A stretch of DNA of 64,000 nucleotides, from assembly GCF_003003095.1 (NCBI RefSeq), contig NZ_PVTT01000001.1, forward strand, positions 310,001 to 374,000. The letters run 5' to 3'. The position numbers and the translations under genes were made by a program. Below the pieces are notes generated by a model. The model did no database searches. It was not told the DNA's origin and worked only from the letters and a program-made list of their open reading frames with translations. How positions within the stretch are numbered: position 1 is the stretch's first letter; each line of letters begins with the position of its first letter. Origin of the DNA: Hasllibacter halocynthiae. Its GTDB lineage: Bacteria > Pseudomonadota > Alphaproteobacteria > Rhodobacterales > Rhodobacteraceae. Below, piece by piece: positions 53,488 through 60,590 of the stretch.

Positions 53488-54813
53488 TCACTCGCCGGTG
53501 ATGGTGCTGATCGAGTTGGCGACGTTCGTCGTGGCCTGCGTCACCATCGACAGATCGTCCGCGTGGAAGATCGCGTTGCTCGAGAACTGGACGCCGTCGA
53601 AGGTCTGCGTCAGGTCGGACGCCCCCGCGAGGTCCGGCAGCGCGCCGACGCTCAGGATGTTCGCGACGTTCGTCGCGGACTGCCCGAAATTGTCGATGTC
53701 GGCGTCGATCGAGGTGTACCACGAGCCGTTCTCGGCGACGTTCGTGGCCGTCTGGTCCGACCCGAGCGAAAACTGCGCGATGGTGCCTTCGGGCAGCGCG
53801 ACCTCGGCGATGTTGATGCCGTTCAGCGCCGTCTGGTCGATCACGTCGGCCAGCTCGCCCATGTCGTCGAGCTTCGGCTCCTCGCCGCTGAGGCCGAGGT
53901 CGCGGAACTCGACGTAGTTGGACGCGTCCTGCACCGAGTCCTCGTAGTTCTGCTCGATCGCGTCGGTCGCGACCCCGCCGACCGTCAGGACGTTGGCGAT
54001 GTTCGTCGCCGCCTGGAGAAGGTCGTTGATCTCCGCGTTGCGCCTCGTGTCGTGCGCGACGTTCGCAGCGCTCTGGTCGGAGTCGGTGAGCTCCTGCAGG
54101 AGCGTGCCGTTCAGGTCCTCGGAGATGTCCGCCATGTTGATGACGTTCGTCGCATCCTGGGTCGACTGCAGGACGTCGTCCGTGTTCGTGTCCGTGATGC
54201 CGTCGCGGATGTCGAGCTCGTTGTAGGCGCTCTGGAAGATGTCGTCGCCGTCCTGCTGCATCTCGAAGGCGGCGCCGATGCTGTTGACGCCGTTCACGTC
54301 CTCGAGCGTCGCGAGGTTCAGCGCGTTGGTCGCGGCCTGCGAGATGTCCTCGCTGGTCGCCGGGCCGGACAGCTCGATGTCGTTGAACGCGTCCTGAACG
54401 ACCTCGTCGGCGTCCTGGTACAGCGTGTTGACGTCCGGCAGGCCGCCGTCCTCGCCCACGCCGCCAATGCTGTTGAGCACGTTGGTCGCGTCCTGGGTGA
54501 CGCCGGACAGATCGGCCGAGTTGAAGGACGCCGGTCCGGAATCGAGGACGTTCGAGGCGACCTGCTCGAAGTCGATCCCCTCGTTCCCGTCGTCGAGGTC
54601 CGCGTCCTGCAGAACGTCGTCGAGGTTGTCCTCGAGCGAGATGAGGTTCGCCGCGTTCACCGCCGTCTGCGCGACGTCGGTCGCGTCGTCGGCGATCTCG
54701 ATGCTGTTCAGCGCCTCCTGAAGTCCTTCGATGGTCTGCGTGATGTCGGTCTGCTCCGCCATGGCGGGGAGCGCGAATGCGGCGACGAGCGCCGTGGTCG
54801 TCATGAGCTTCAA
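53488..54813 (-). CDS. Curlin-repeat-like secreted protein 2, acidic (441 aa)
   Basis: A signal peptide (MKLMTTTALVAAFALPAMA) is best given by a TTG start at 54,813 behind CGGAGAACGACC; the ATG three codons on is too far from it. The mature protein has about fourteen Q-x-A-x-N motifs spaced 17-35 residues (QTAVNAAN, QDATNVLN, QAATNALN, QDATNVIN, QAATNIANV, QTATNVA, QSATNVANI, QATTNVAN). It is very rich in Asp and Glu and nearly free of basic residues, as in calcium-binding or extracellular adhesins. The 22- to 30-residue Gln/Asn ladder fits a curlin-like beta-solenoid or amyloid. Confidence 0.82.
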   Translation of the reverse strand: MKLMTTTALVAAFALPAMAEQTDITQTIEGLQEALNSIEIADDATDVAQTAVNAANLISLEDNLDDVLQDADLDDGNEGIDFEQVASNVLDSGPASFNSADLSGVTQDATNVLNSIGGVGEDGGLPDVNTLYQDADEVVQDAFNDIELSGPATSEDISQAATNALNLATLEDVNGVNSIGAAFEMQQDGDDIFQSAYNELDIRDGITDTNTDDVLQSTQDATNVINMADISEDLNGTLLQELTDSDQSAANVAHDTRRNAEINDLLQAATNIANVLTVGGVATDAIEQNYEDSVQDASNYVEFRDLGLSGEEPKLDDMGELADVIDQTALNGINIAEVALPEGTIAQFSLGSDQTATNVAENGSWYTSIDADIDNFGQSATNVANILSVGALPDLAGASDLTQTFDGVQFSSNAIFHADDLSMVTQATTNVANSISTITGE

Positions 54814-55324
54814 GGTCGTTCTCCGTCCTGTCGCGGGGACGGAAACAAAAACCCGCCGGCCCGCCTGTTGGATGTACCGGACGTTACAATGCCGGCTCGT
54901 CTCCAAGGTGGGGGGGGCCGTACGAAGCCGGAGGAATGCCCGGTCTTCGTGTCTGCCAGCCGCTACCGTGCCCTTGGGACGAGCACGGGGTCGCATCGGA
55001 GGGAGGACGACCTAAAGTCGGCAAAAACCTTACATGTCGCACCCTGCGGTTGACACGGGCGCGATCTCAGATGGTTGCGGACCGGGATTTGCATCTCACG
55101 CAAAGGTGACCCTACGGAATATTCCGTAGCTGAGCGAACGAATCCGGGTGACGCGGGGTCACTCAGCAGTTAGCCTAGGGTCACTTTTACCGACGGTCGG
55201 TTAAGACCAACCACTTTTTCACCGTGGCGGTGCAATTGGGCGATTCTGTGCCCCGACCGTTACAAAGACGCGGCAGTTATCCGCCGCCTACGTTCGATGC
55301 TACATTTCCATGCAGGAGTTCAGG
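54814..55324. other. Regulatory region between curlin-like gene and LuxR-type gene
   Basis: About 510 bases without a gene, lower in GC than the flanks. It contains the 18-nt perfect palindrome at 55,112-55,129, the palindrome CCGAC-G-GTCGG at 55,190-55,200, and GGGTCAC-type heptamers at 55,156, 55,178 and (inverted) about 55,106, with GGGTGAC at 55,146. AAAGGTGACCCTA (55,102) and TAGGGTCACTTTT (55,176) are inverted copies. TTGACA at 55,050 could be a -35 box. It must hold the promoters of both divergent genes. Confidence 0.6.
55112..55129. promoter_or_regulatory. 18-nt perfect palindrome (putative operator)
   Basis: CTACGGAATATTCCGTAG is a perfect palindrome. It lies 195 bases upstream of the LuxR-type gene and about 300 bases upstream of the divergent curlin-like gene. 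Length and dyad symmetry suit a LuxR-type dimer, so autoregulation and control of the fibre gene are plausible but inferred. Confidence 0.55.
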
Positions 55325-55729
55325 ATGTCGATTATCTTCCATCCCGCTGATCGGCCGGCTCGATCCGGGGCGCTCGCGCATCCTTCGCAGGATTGCGCCG
55401 CGGACCCCTCCGGCCCGATCCCGGCGCAGCTTCTGGAAGCGCTTCTCGATCCCGGGCATCCCCAGAACGCCAAGTCGCCGCTCTGCCAGTCCGGACCGCC
55501 CGCCCGCCGCAGGCCGGGCGTCGCCCACGAGATCCAGCACCTCAGCCCGCGCGAGCGCGACGTCCTCGTCCTGTGGTCCCGTGGCCGTACGCTGAAGGCC
55601 ATCGCCGCCGAGCTGGGCATCTCCCCCAAGACGGTCGAGACCTACAAGATGCGGGGCAGCGCCAAGCTCGGCCTGCGCGGGCGCGCCGCCGTCAGCGACT
55701 ACTTCGCATTGCTCGCCGCCCTGAGCTGA
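55325..55729 (+). CDS. LuxR-type helix-turn-helix transcriptional regulator
   Basis: The 134-residue protein has a Pro-rich N-terminal half with no clear receiver or ligand domain and a C-terminal LuxR helix-turn-helix (LSPRERDVLVLWSRGRTLKA, AAELGISPKTVETYKMRGSA). AGGAGTTCAGG places the start at 55,325 rather than the upstream ATG. It is next to the curlin-like genes, as CsgD (also LuxR-type) is next to curli genes in E. coli. It is the last clear host gene before the element. Confidence 0.88.
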   Translation: MSIIFHPADRPARSGALAHPSQDCAADPSGPIPAQLLEALLDPGHPQNAKSPLCQSGPPARRRPGVAHEIQHLSPRERDVLVLWSRGRTLKAIAAELGISPKTVETYKMRGSAKLGLRGRAAVSDYFALLAALS

Positions 55730-55752
55730 TCGACGACGCCATCGGGGAAGGG

Positions 55753-55790
55753 TGGTGGACCCAACGGGAGTGGAATCGAACCGCCTGTTT
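55753..55790 (-). other. tRNA/tmRNA 3'-end-like fragment at the element boundary
   Basis: On the minus strand the sequence has GGTTCGATTCC (T-loop-like) and ends in TCCACCA, as at the 3' end of tRNA or tmRNA genes. The distance between T-loop and CCA is about five bases too long for an intact arm, and no 5' part is present. It lies exactly where base composition changes, so it may be an attachment-site remnant. Low certainty. Confidence 0.3.
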
Positions 55791-55819
55791 GAAGTCCTCC
55801 AGGAATGGGAACACCATCT

Positions 55820-55851
55820 CGCACCTTTTGATCTAAGCGATCTGAGGTGCG
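55820..55851 (+). other. Inverted repeat upstream of mobC, candidate oriT
   Basis: CGCACCT (55,820-55,826) and AGGTGCG (55,845-55,851) flank an 18-base spacer with two GATC sites, directly in front of mobC. Mobilisation origins often lie just upstream of mobC with such a repeat beside the nick site. No known nick sequence is recognised, so this is only a candidate. Confidence 0.3.
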
Positions 55852-55854
55852 GCG

Positions 55855-56274
55855 ATGGGCACCTTAGATAGACGTTTCAATAAGTTAGCGAAAGAACAGC
55901 GGCCTAAGTACCCGCCGCCGTTCTCGCTCCGCTTGACCTTCGAAGAGCGGGCGAAGCTGGACATGTTGCGGGGCAGCATGCCGCTGGGGCGGTATATCCG
56001 CGAGCAAGTGCTCGGGGATGATGCTGCGCCGCGCAAGAAGCGTGGGCGCTATCCGGTCAAGGATCATGAAGCCCTCGGGCGTGTTCTCGGCGCGCTCGGA
56101 TCGTCGCGCCTGTCCTCCAACCTCAACCAACTCGCCCGCGCCTCCAACACCGGCTCGCTTCCGGTCACGCCGGAGACGGAAGCCGACATCAAGGAAGCCT
56201 GCGAGGCGGTGATCGCCATGCGCAAGGAACTGATGCTGGCGCTCGGCAGCATGCTTGAGGGGGGTGAGCCATGA
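55855..56274 (+). CDS. mobC: MobC-like plasmid mobilisation relaxosome protein
   Basis: The 139-residue protein has a ribbon-helix-helix-like N-terminal part (FSLRLTFEERAKLDMLRG, YIREQVLG) and the MobC core (GRVLGALGSSRLSSNLNQLA, SLPVTPETEADIKEACEAV). MobC helps the relaxase open DNA at oriT. Its stop overlaps the relaxase start (ATGA). Base composition is lower in GC than the backbone. Confidence 0.9.
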   Translation: MGTLDRRFNKLAKEQRPKYPPPFSLRLTFEERAKLDMLRGSMPLGRYIREQVLGDDAAPRKKRGRYPVKDHEALGRVLGALGSSRLSSNLNQLARASNTGSLPVTPETEADIKEACEAVIAMRKELMLALGSMLEGGEP

Positions 56275-57605
56275 TCTTGAAAGGTTCCCAGCGCGGCAAC
56301 GCCGCGAAGCTCGCTCGCCACCTGATGAACGTTCAGGACAATGAGCATGTCGAACTGCACGAGCTGCGGGGCTTCATCTCTGATGAGCAGCTACTGGATG
56401 CACTGTTGGAGGCGCAGGCCGTGGCCAAGGGCACACGCTGCCAGCAACATCTGTTCTCGCTCAGTCTGAATCCGCCGGAAGGCGAGCGCGTTGATGTCGC
56501 AACGTTTGAGACGGCCATCGATATGGCCGAGCAACGGCTCGGCCTGGATGGACACCCGCGCGCCATTGTCTTCCATGAAAAAGAAGGCAGGCGGCACGCG
56601 CACGCCGTCTGGTCGCGGATCGATGTCGAGACAATGACGGCCAAGAACCTGCCGTTCTTCAAGCGCCGCCTGATGGAAGTCTCGAAAGAGCTGTATCTCC
56701 AGCACGGCTGGGACATGCCGAAGGGCATAGTCGATCAGGCCTTGCGCAACCCTCTGAACTTCACCCGCGCCGAGTGGCAGCAAGCCAAGCGGGCGATGGC
56801 TGATCCGCAGCTCGTCAAGGCCATGTTCAAGCAGGCTTGGCAGGCCTCTGACAACGCCGAAACCCTGCAAGCCGCGCTGAAAGAAAAAGGCTTCTTCCTT
56901 GCGCGTGGTGATCGGCGCGGCGTTGTCGCGCTCGATTATCAGGGCGAAATATATGCGCTCGCCCGCTGGTCGGGCGTGAAGACGAAGGATGTCAAAGCCC
57001 GCTTGCCAGAAACTGACAAGCTGCCGAGCGTGCAGGAGCGCCGCGAGGAAATCGCGCGCGCCATGAGCGGCCAGCTTCACAAATACGCCCTCGAAATCAA
57101 CAAAACCTATTGTCAGAAGTATCCGTCAATCGAGTTCAAGCGCACGCAGGCCGTGGAGCGTCACCGCGTCGAGCGCAAGGCGCTGGATCAGATGCAGCGC
57201 GCACGCTGGGACAAGGAGACGGCGGCGCGCGCCGCGCGCCTGCCAAAAGGCATCGGCAGTCTGTGGAGCCGGGTCACGGGGAAATACTCCAAGATCAGGA
57301 CGCAGAACGAGCTGGACGCCTGGCAAAGCTATATCCGTGATCAGGCCGAGCGGGACTCGATGGTCGCCCGTCAGCTCGATGAGCGCCAGCAGCTCCAGCG
57401 CGCCATCAAGCAGATACGCGAGAAGCGCACGCAAGAGATTGCGGAGCTGCACCTTGAGCTGAGCGCCTACCTGATGATGGAGCGCGACCATGCCGCCACA
57501 GCCAGGATCAAGCCCGAGAAGGCGAAACAACCGGACCAAACACCGAAGGACAAGACCCGCGAGCGGGACCGCTCACGGGATAACGGCCCTGATTTCAACC
57601 TCTAA
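56271..57605 (+). CDS. Relaxase/mobilisation nuclease (MobA/VirD2-like)
   Basis: The 444-residue protein begins MILKGSQRGNAAKLARHLMN and DNEHVELHELRGF, the start of a known element-borne relaxase group. The HUH-type metal site is H102, H109 and H111 in FHEKEGRRHAHAVWSRID, with H60 before it. A long helical, charged C-terminal half follows. The catalytic Tyr usual near the N-terminus of MOB relaxases is not evident; the first Tyr comes after the His motif. It nicks oriT and pilots DNA with a partner transfer system, which is not in view. Confidence 0.9.
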   Translation: MILKGSQRGNAAKLARHLMNVQDNEHVELHELRGFISDEQLLDALLEAQAVAKGTRCQQHLFSLSLNPPEGERVDVATFETAIDMAEQRLGLDGHPRAIVFHEKEGRRHAHAVWSRIDVETMTAKNLPFFKRRLMEVSKELYLQHGWDMPKGIVDQALRNPLNFTRAEWQQAKRAMADPQLVKAMFKQAWQASDNAETLQAALKEKGFFLARGDRRGVVALDYQGEIYALARWSGVKTKDVKARLPETDKLPSVQERREEIARAMSGQLHKYALEINKTYCQKYPSIEFKRTQAVERHRVERKALDQMQRARWDKETAARAARLPKGIGSLWSRVTGKYSKIRTQNELDAWQSYIRDQAERDSMVARQLDERQQLQRAIKQIREKRTQEIAELHLELSAYLMMERDHAATARIKPEKAKQPDQTPKDKTRERDRSRDNGPDFNL

Positions 57606-57624
57606 GCATAGAAAGGAAACTCTT

Positions 57625-57842
57625 ATGCGACATACACTTATGCTGAACCTGGACGAGGCGCATGCTCGCCAGCTTGATGAACTGCGCCAGCATTTTCACC
57701 TGGCGGCGGAGGACACAGTGCGCCTGCCATTCGTCTGACGCACGCCCGGCACAAGCAAAAACCGGACGTTTTGGTGCCGGAGTTCAAGCCTCGCGCAGCG
57801 CGTGATGACTGGCACGACGAAGACGACCACACACCGGAGTAA
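57625..57842 (+). pseudogene. Frameshifted small protein, possible ribbon-helix-helix type
   Basis: Read from the ATG at 57,625 (behind GAAAGGAAAC) the frame stops after 37 codons (MRHTLMLNLDEAHARQLDEL... then RLPFV). If one G is added at CTGCC near 57,726, the frame continues AIRLTHARHKQKP...LVPEFKPRAARDDW to a TAA at 57,842, giving about 73 residues. The helical N-terminus resembles small antitoxin or ribbon-helix-helix proteins. A related C-terminal piece occurs again at about 58,915. Confidence 0.6.
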
Positions 57843-57871
57843 GTTCGCCGCCCCCAGAACCTGTTGATGCC

Positions 57872-57928
57872 GTACCAGCCGCAAAGCTAAGCTACGCTGA
57901 ACGCCGTGGGGGCTTTGATGGCTGGTAC
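57872..57928. repeat. Inverted repeat before the zinc-ribbon gene
   Basis: GTACCAGCC-GCAAAGC (57,872-57,887) is inverted as GCTTTG-AT-GGCTGGTAC (57,912-57,928): 9 bp plus 6 bp with a small bulge. It ends six bases before the ATG of the next gene and would form a strong hairpin over its ribosome site. It may regulate translation or mark an insertion end. Confidence 0.55.
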
Positions 57929-57934
57929 TTGAAC

Positions 57935-58909
57935 ATGACTCTTACATCACAGAGTTGCCCGCACTGCGGTGGGGTTGCAAACGGCGGTGAATGCTATCGC
58001 TGCGGCTGGGTGCATCCCGAAAAGGTCCACGGGGCAAAACCGCCCCCCCAGAAATCGGCTCCATCGCCGCCTCCACCTAAGCCCGAGCCCAAGCCGAATT
58101 CAAAGCGATCACCGAAGACACCACCAAGGATACCTAGCCAGCCATTGAAGGCTGCCGAAGCGCCCAAGAAAGAAGCGCCCGGCTTCTTCAATATAGATTT
58201 CATTGCCATTGCCGGTTTCTTCAACCTGAAGGTCGTGGCGATTGCATGCATAATTTTGATGGCTTTGGGTTTCTTCTCTCGAAAGGACATACCATGGCAA
58301 CCCGGAGGCACGCATCCATCGCGGTCAAACGTTATCGCCTCTGAACAAGAAGGCGTTTGCATACCTGCGCCCGGTTACACATGGACCGGCGACGAGAGCG
58401 ACGAGGTTGCCTGGAGCGGCGGGCAGCTTCATCCCAATGGCAAGCTTGTATCAAGTTTCTACGAGAATGAATGGTTTCCAGCGGACGAAGTCGTGGTCGA
58501 TTATACCCCTTCAGGAACACCGATACTCAGAGGCCGCGAAAAGGACGCTGCTCCTGTTATTGGAGCCTCAGGCGTTCTGCCCGGACGCCCGTTCCTAGCC
58601 AGTAGCGCAGGGGATAGTCAAATTCTTCTGATGTACAGCGATCCTGACTCCGCCACGCAAGATATTGACCATTTTGTTTACGGGACAGAATACAGGTGGC
58701 TTGCCGCAGTCCTCAATGATGGGGAAATACTAGAGGTGGATAGATGGGTTCCTGTTGTCTTTTCTCGCGATTTCCGGGAATCGTCGTCTGTTCTTGTTAT
58801 CGATCATCACGACCCGAATTTTTTGAATAATGGGTTTGATCCAGAGATTCACACCGGATCGTCCTATCCTCTCGAAAAAACGTCATCGGCGACACCTGCT
58901 GGAAGGTAG
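57935..58909 (+). CDS. Zinc-ribbon membrane protein of unknown function (324 aa)
   Basis: Domains in order: an N-terminal zinc ribbon (CPHCGGVANGGECYRCGW), a Pro/Lys-rich linker (PPPPKPEPKPNSKRSPKTPP), one membrane helix (LKVVAIACIILMALGFF) and an extracytoplasmic domain with GVCIPAPGYTWTGDESDEV and PVIGASGVLPGRPFLAS. No family is recognised. Codon use is AT-richer than the neighbours. It lies between two copies of a small-protein C-terminal segment, so it may have been inserted. ATG preferred over a TTG two codons upstream. Confidence 0.75.
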   Translation: MTLTSQSCPHCGGVANGGECYRCGWVHPEKVHGAKPPPQKSAPSPPPPKPEPKPNSKRSPKTPPRIPSQPLKAAEAPKKEAPGFFNIDFIAIAGFFNLKVVAIACIILMALGFFSRKDIPWQPGGTHPSRSNVIASEQEGVCIPAPGYTWTGDESDEVAWSGGQLHPNGKLVSSFYENEWFPADEVVVDYTPSGTPILRGREKDAAPVIGASGVLPGRPFLASSAGDSQILLMYSDPDSATQDIDHFVYGTEYRWLAAVLNDGEILEVDRWVPVVFSRDFRESSSVLVIDHHDPNFLNNGFDPEIHTGSSYPLEKTSSATPAGR

Positions 58910-58914
58910 AGAGC

Positions 58915-58990
58915 TTACTCTGGTGCCGCAGTTCGAGCCGCGCGCGAAGCGCGCCGGCTGGTGCGGCGACAAAGATCACATGCCGGAAAA
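58915..58990 (+). pseudogene. Orphan C-terminal fragment related to the gene at 57,625
   Basis: The frame reads LVPQFEPRAKRAGWCGDKDH then MPE, which aligns with LVPEFKPRAARDDWHDEDDH then TPE of the pseudogene at 57,625-57,842. No start or N-terminal part is present and the fragment runs on without a good stop. It looks like a remnant of a second copy, placed just after the zinc-ribbon gene. Confidence 0.5.
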
Positions 58991-59019
58991 ACGCCGCCCA
59001 TGCGAAGGCGGCATTAGCG

Positions 59020-59439
59020 CTAGAGCAGATCAAACAAGCTGGTTTGCTGCGGCAGACTGTCCAGCAAATCGAGATGGGCGAAGTCGTTGTAGATATGAGC
59101 GTATTTCAGGCTCATCGACGTGTGGACGGCTTCGCTGCAATTCGGGACTGGCTCCCCTGCGTGGCTTCTGCGGTAGGCATGAAGTTCTCGTGCGACTTCG
59201 CGGTAGCGCGAGATGTTGGCGCTCAAAGAGTGCTGAACTTCGCCGCGGATTTTGCTGAGCAACTGCGAGCGCTGCGGCTCCGGCTTGCCCGCCGCAATGA
59301 GGATTTCTTCCTGCCGGTATCCTTTGTACCCGGCGAGACGGGCCTCGAAACGGATGACCTTCGGGGACAGAACCTCGCCGCCCAGAAGGTAGTACCATGG
59401 ATGGCCGGGACGGTAGCCGCGTGTGTCGGGGGCGCTCAT
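59020..59439 (-). CDS. Element-borne hypothetical protein (139 aa)
   Basis: The protein (MSAPDTRGYRPGHPWYYLLG, GYRQEEILIAAG, LKYAHIYNDFAHLDLLDSLP) has mixed alpha/beta character and no membrane segment. It overlaps the upstream 78-aa gene by four bases (ATGA), so the two form an operon. Function is unknown. A short family-like start and coupling support it as real. Confidence 0.7.
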   Translation of the reverse strand: MSAPDTRGYRPGHPWYYLLGGEVLSPKVIRFEARLAGYKGYRQEEILIAAGKPEPQRSQLLSKIRGEVQHSLSANISRYREVARELHAYRRSHAGEPVPNCSEAVHTSMSLKYAHIYNDFAHLDLLDSLPQQTSLFDLL

Positions 59440-59672
59440 GAGCGCCCCGCTTCGTTCGCGGTTTCGGCGGGCTCTTCCAGCGGCATGCGCAGGACGATCC
59501 GGCCATTGATCGGGCAGGTCTCAAGTTGGAGCGTGTAGCCGCGCTCGTCCTTGTGCTTCCATGCGGCTCCGACCTTGTTCCAGAAGGACTTCTCGCCTTT
59601 CTGGGTGACGTGCCAGGCCAGATAGTCCGGCGCGTTGAGGGGTAGTGTCTGGTTTGTGTTCTCGCGTGCCAT
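59436..59672 (-). CDS. Small element-borne hypothetical protein (78 aa)
   Basis: The protein has LNAPDYLAWHVTQKGEKSFW, VGAAWKHKDERGYTLQLET and CPINGRIVLRMPLEE, which reads like a compact beta-rich domain (single-strand DNA or RNA binding is possible but unproven). CAAGGAGACAAAG precedes the ATG, a good ribosome site. First gene of the pair with the 139-aa gene. Confidence 0.78.
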   Translation of the reverse strand: MARENTNQTLPLNAPDYLAWHVTQKGEKSFWNKVGAAWKHKDERGYTLQLETCPINGRIVLRMPLEEPAETANEAGRS

Positions 59673-60215
59673 GATCTTTGTCTCCTTGTCTTTCGGGTTG
59701 GCTTGCTAACGCCCTCCCGATGGGCCGGAGCGAAGGATCAGGCTTCATGTTCAACACGGATTTTTGGAGCGGGCAGAGCATTGAAGGCTGAGCCGCTTCG
59801 GCCAGGGATTTGGGGCTTTTGTCGCAAGCCCACGCGGGAGACGAAGGGGATCGATCAGCACGGCCTAGAAAGCTGGCCAGCCTGACGATCAGCCGCGAGC
59901 CGGACCAGCCGCCGCTCGCCATTATCTCACCATCGAAATAGAGCATCTGGAACAAGGCCGCGCCGCTCATGGTGATGCACGGGAACGCCCGTGCAAATGC
60001 TGCTGCCAGACCTCGCCCGATAGGCCGCCCGTCCTGCCAGCGCTGCCGGAATTCACCGCCTCAAACCGATATCGAAGCGCTCCATGCGCATCCGCCTGTT
60101 TGCAGGATCAAGTTCCCCTCCCGAACCATCAGCGCCTTCATGGGCCGATGATGGTGTGCCGGGGCCGAAAGGCCCTGAGTGGTTCGGGGCCTCCTTGAAG
60201 CAAAAGGAGGATACG
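59673..60215. other. Gap without a confident gene
   Basis: About 540 bases between the 78-aa gene and the 59-aa gene. A minus-strand frame starting MSGAALFQMLYFDGEIMASG can be read through part of it, but its later part looks non-coding and it has no recognised domain. It may hold divergent promoters for the two flanking small genes. Confidence 0.4.
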
Positions 60216-60395
60216 ATGAAACTCGTCTCACGCTTTGAAGCGGCATCCCGCAGCACGGCAGAATTGCACGGCCTGTTGGCCGAGGCTTTCAACGCCTTTG
60301 CCAGCGCACCGCGCGCCAGCCAGGAGCGCCGCGCCGCGCTGGCCTCGATGCGCAATATCGAAGATGAGCTGGCGACACGTTCGCCAGGTCTCTAA
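60216..60395 (+). CDS. Small helical protein of the element backbone (59 aa)
   Basis: The protein is MKLVSRFEAASRSTAELHGL, then helix-rich LAEAFNAFASAPRASQERRA ending ELATRSPGL. AAAAGGAGGATACG is a strong ribosome site. Such short proteins are frequent between ardC-type and DUF736-type genes on alphaproteobacterial elements, but function is unknown. A hairpin repeat starts six bases after its stop. Confidence 0.75.
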   Translation: MKLVSRFEAASRSTAELHGLLAEAFNAFASAPRASQERRAALASMRNIEDELATRSPGL

Positions 60396-60400
60396 CCTCA

Positions 60401-60426
60401 AGCGGCTGGCCGTGAGGCCAGCCGCT
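60401..60426. repeat. Hairpin repeat, left copy
   Basis: AGCGGCTGGCC and GGCCAGCCGCT form an 11-bp stem with a GTGA loop. The same arms occur again at 63,711-63,735 with a TGAG loop. There is no T-run. Together the two copies frame the nuclease-like and TIR gene cargo. Confidence 0.75.
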
Positions 60427-60590
60427 ACCATCGTGATACTTCTGCTGGGAAGGAGACCACTATCCTATCGAAACTGTTAGATTTTTGTTGCTCCAGACAG
60501 TATTATTTTGAGAGTGCGGAACGGCGAACAAATGAATCCGAAGCAAAGAATTCGGATCGCCACGAACATGGCGCGGCGAAAGGCATCGTA

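Noticed and set aside
52382-54813. A CRISPR array or DNA tandem repeat in the curlin-like genes
   Set aside because: The periodicity is in the protein motifs; the DNA units vary in sequence and spacing and lack constant repeat-spacer structure.
53563-55053. A 496-codon plus-strand frame across the second curlin-like gene
   Set aside because: Shadow of the repeat gene: its regular Val/Arg/Asp pattern comes from reading the repeats antisense.
59521-59970. Minus-strand frame starting MSGAALFQMLYFDG
   Set aside because: The first part looks faintly protein-like, but the rest overlaps the well-supported 78-aa gene in another frame and lacks a ribosome site.
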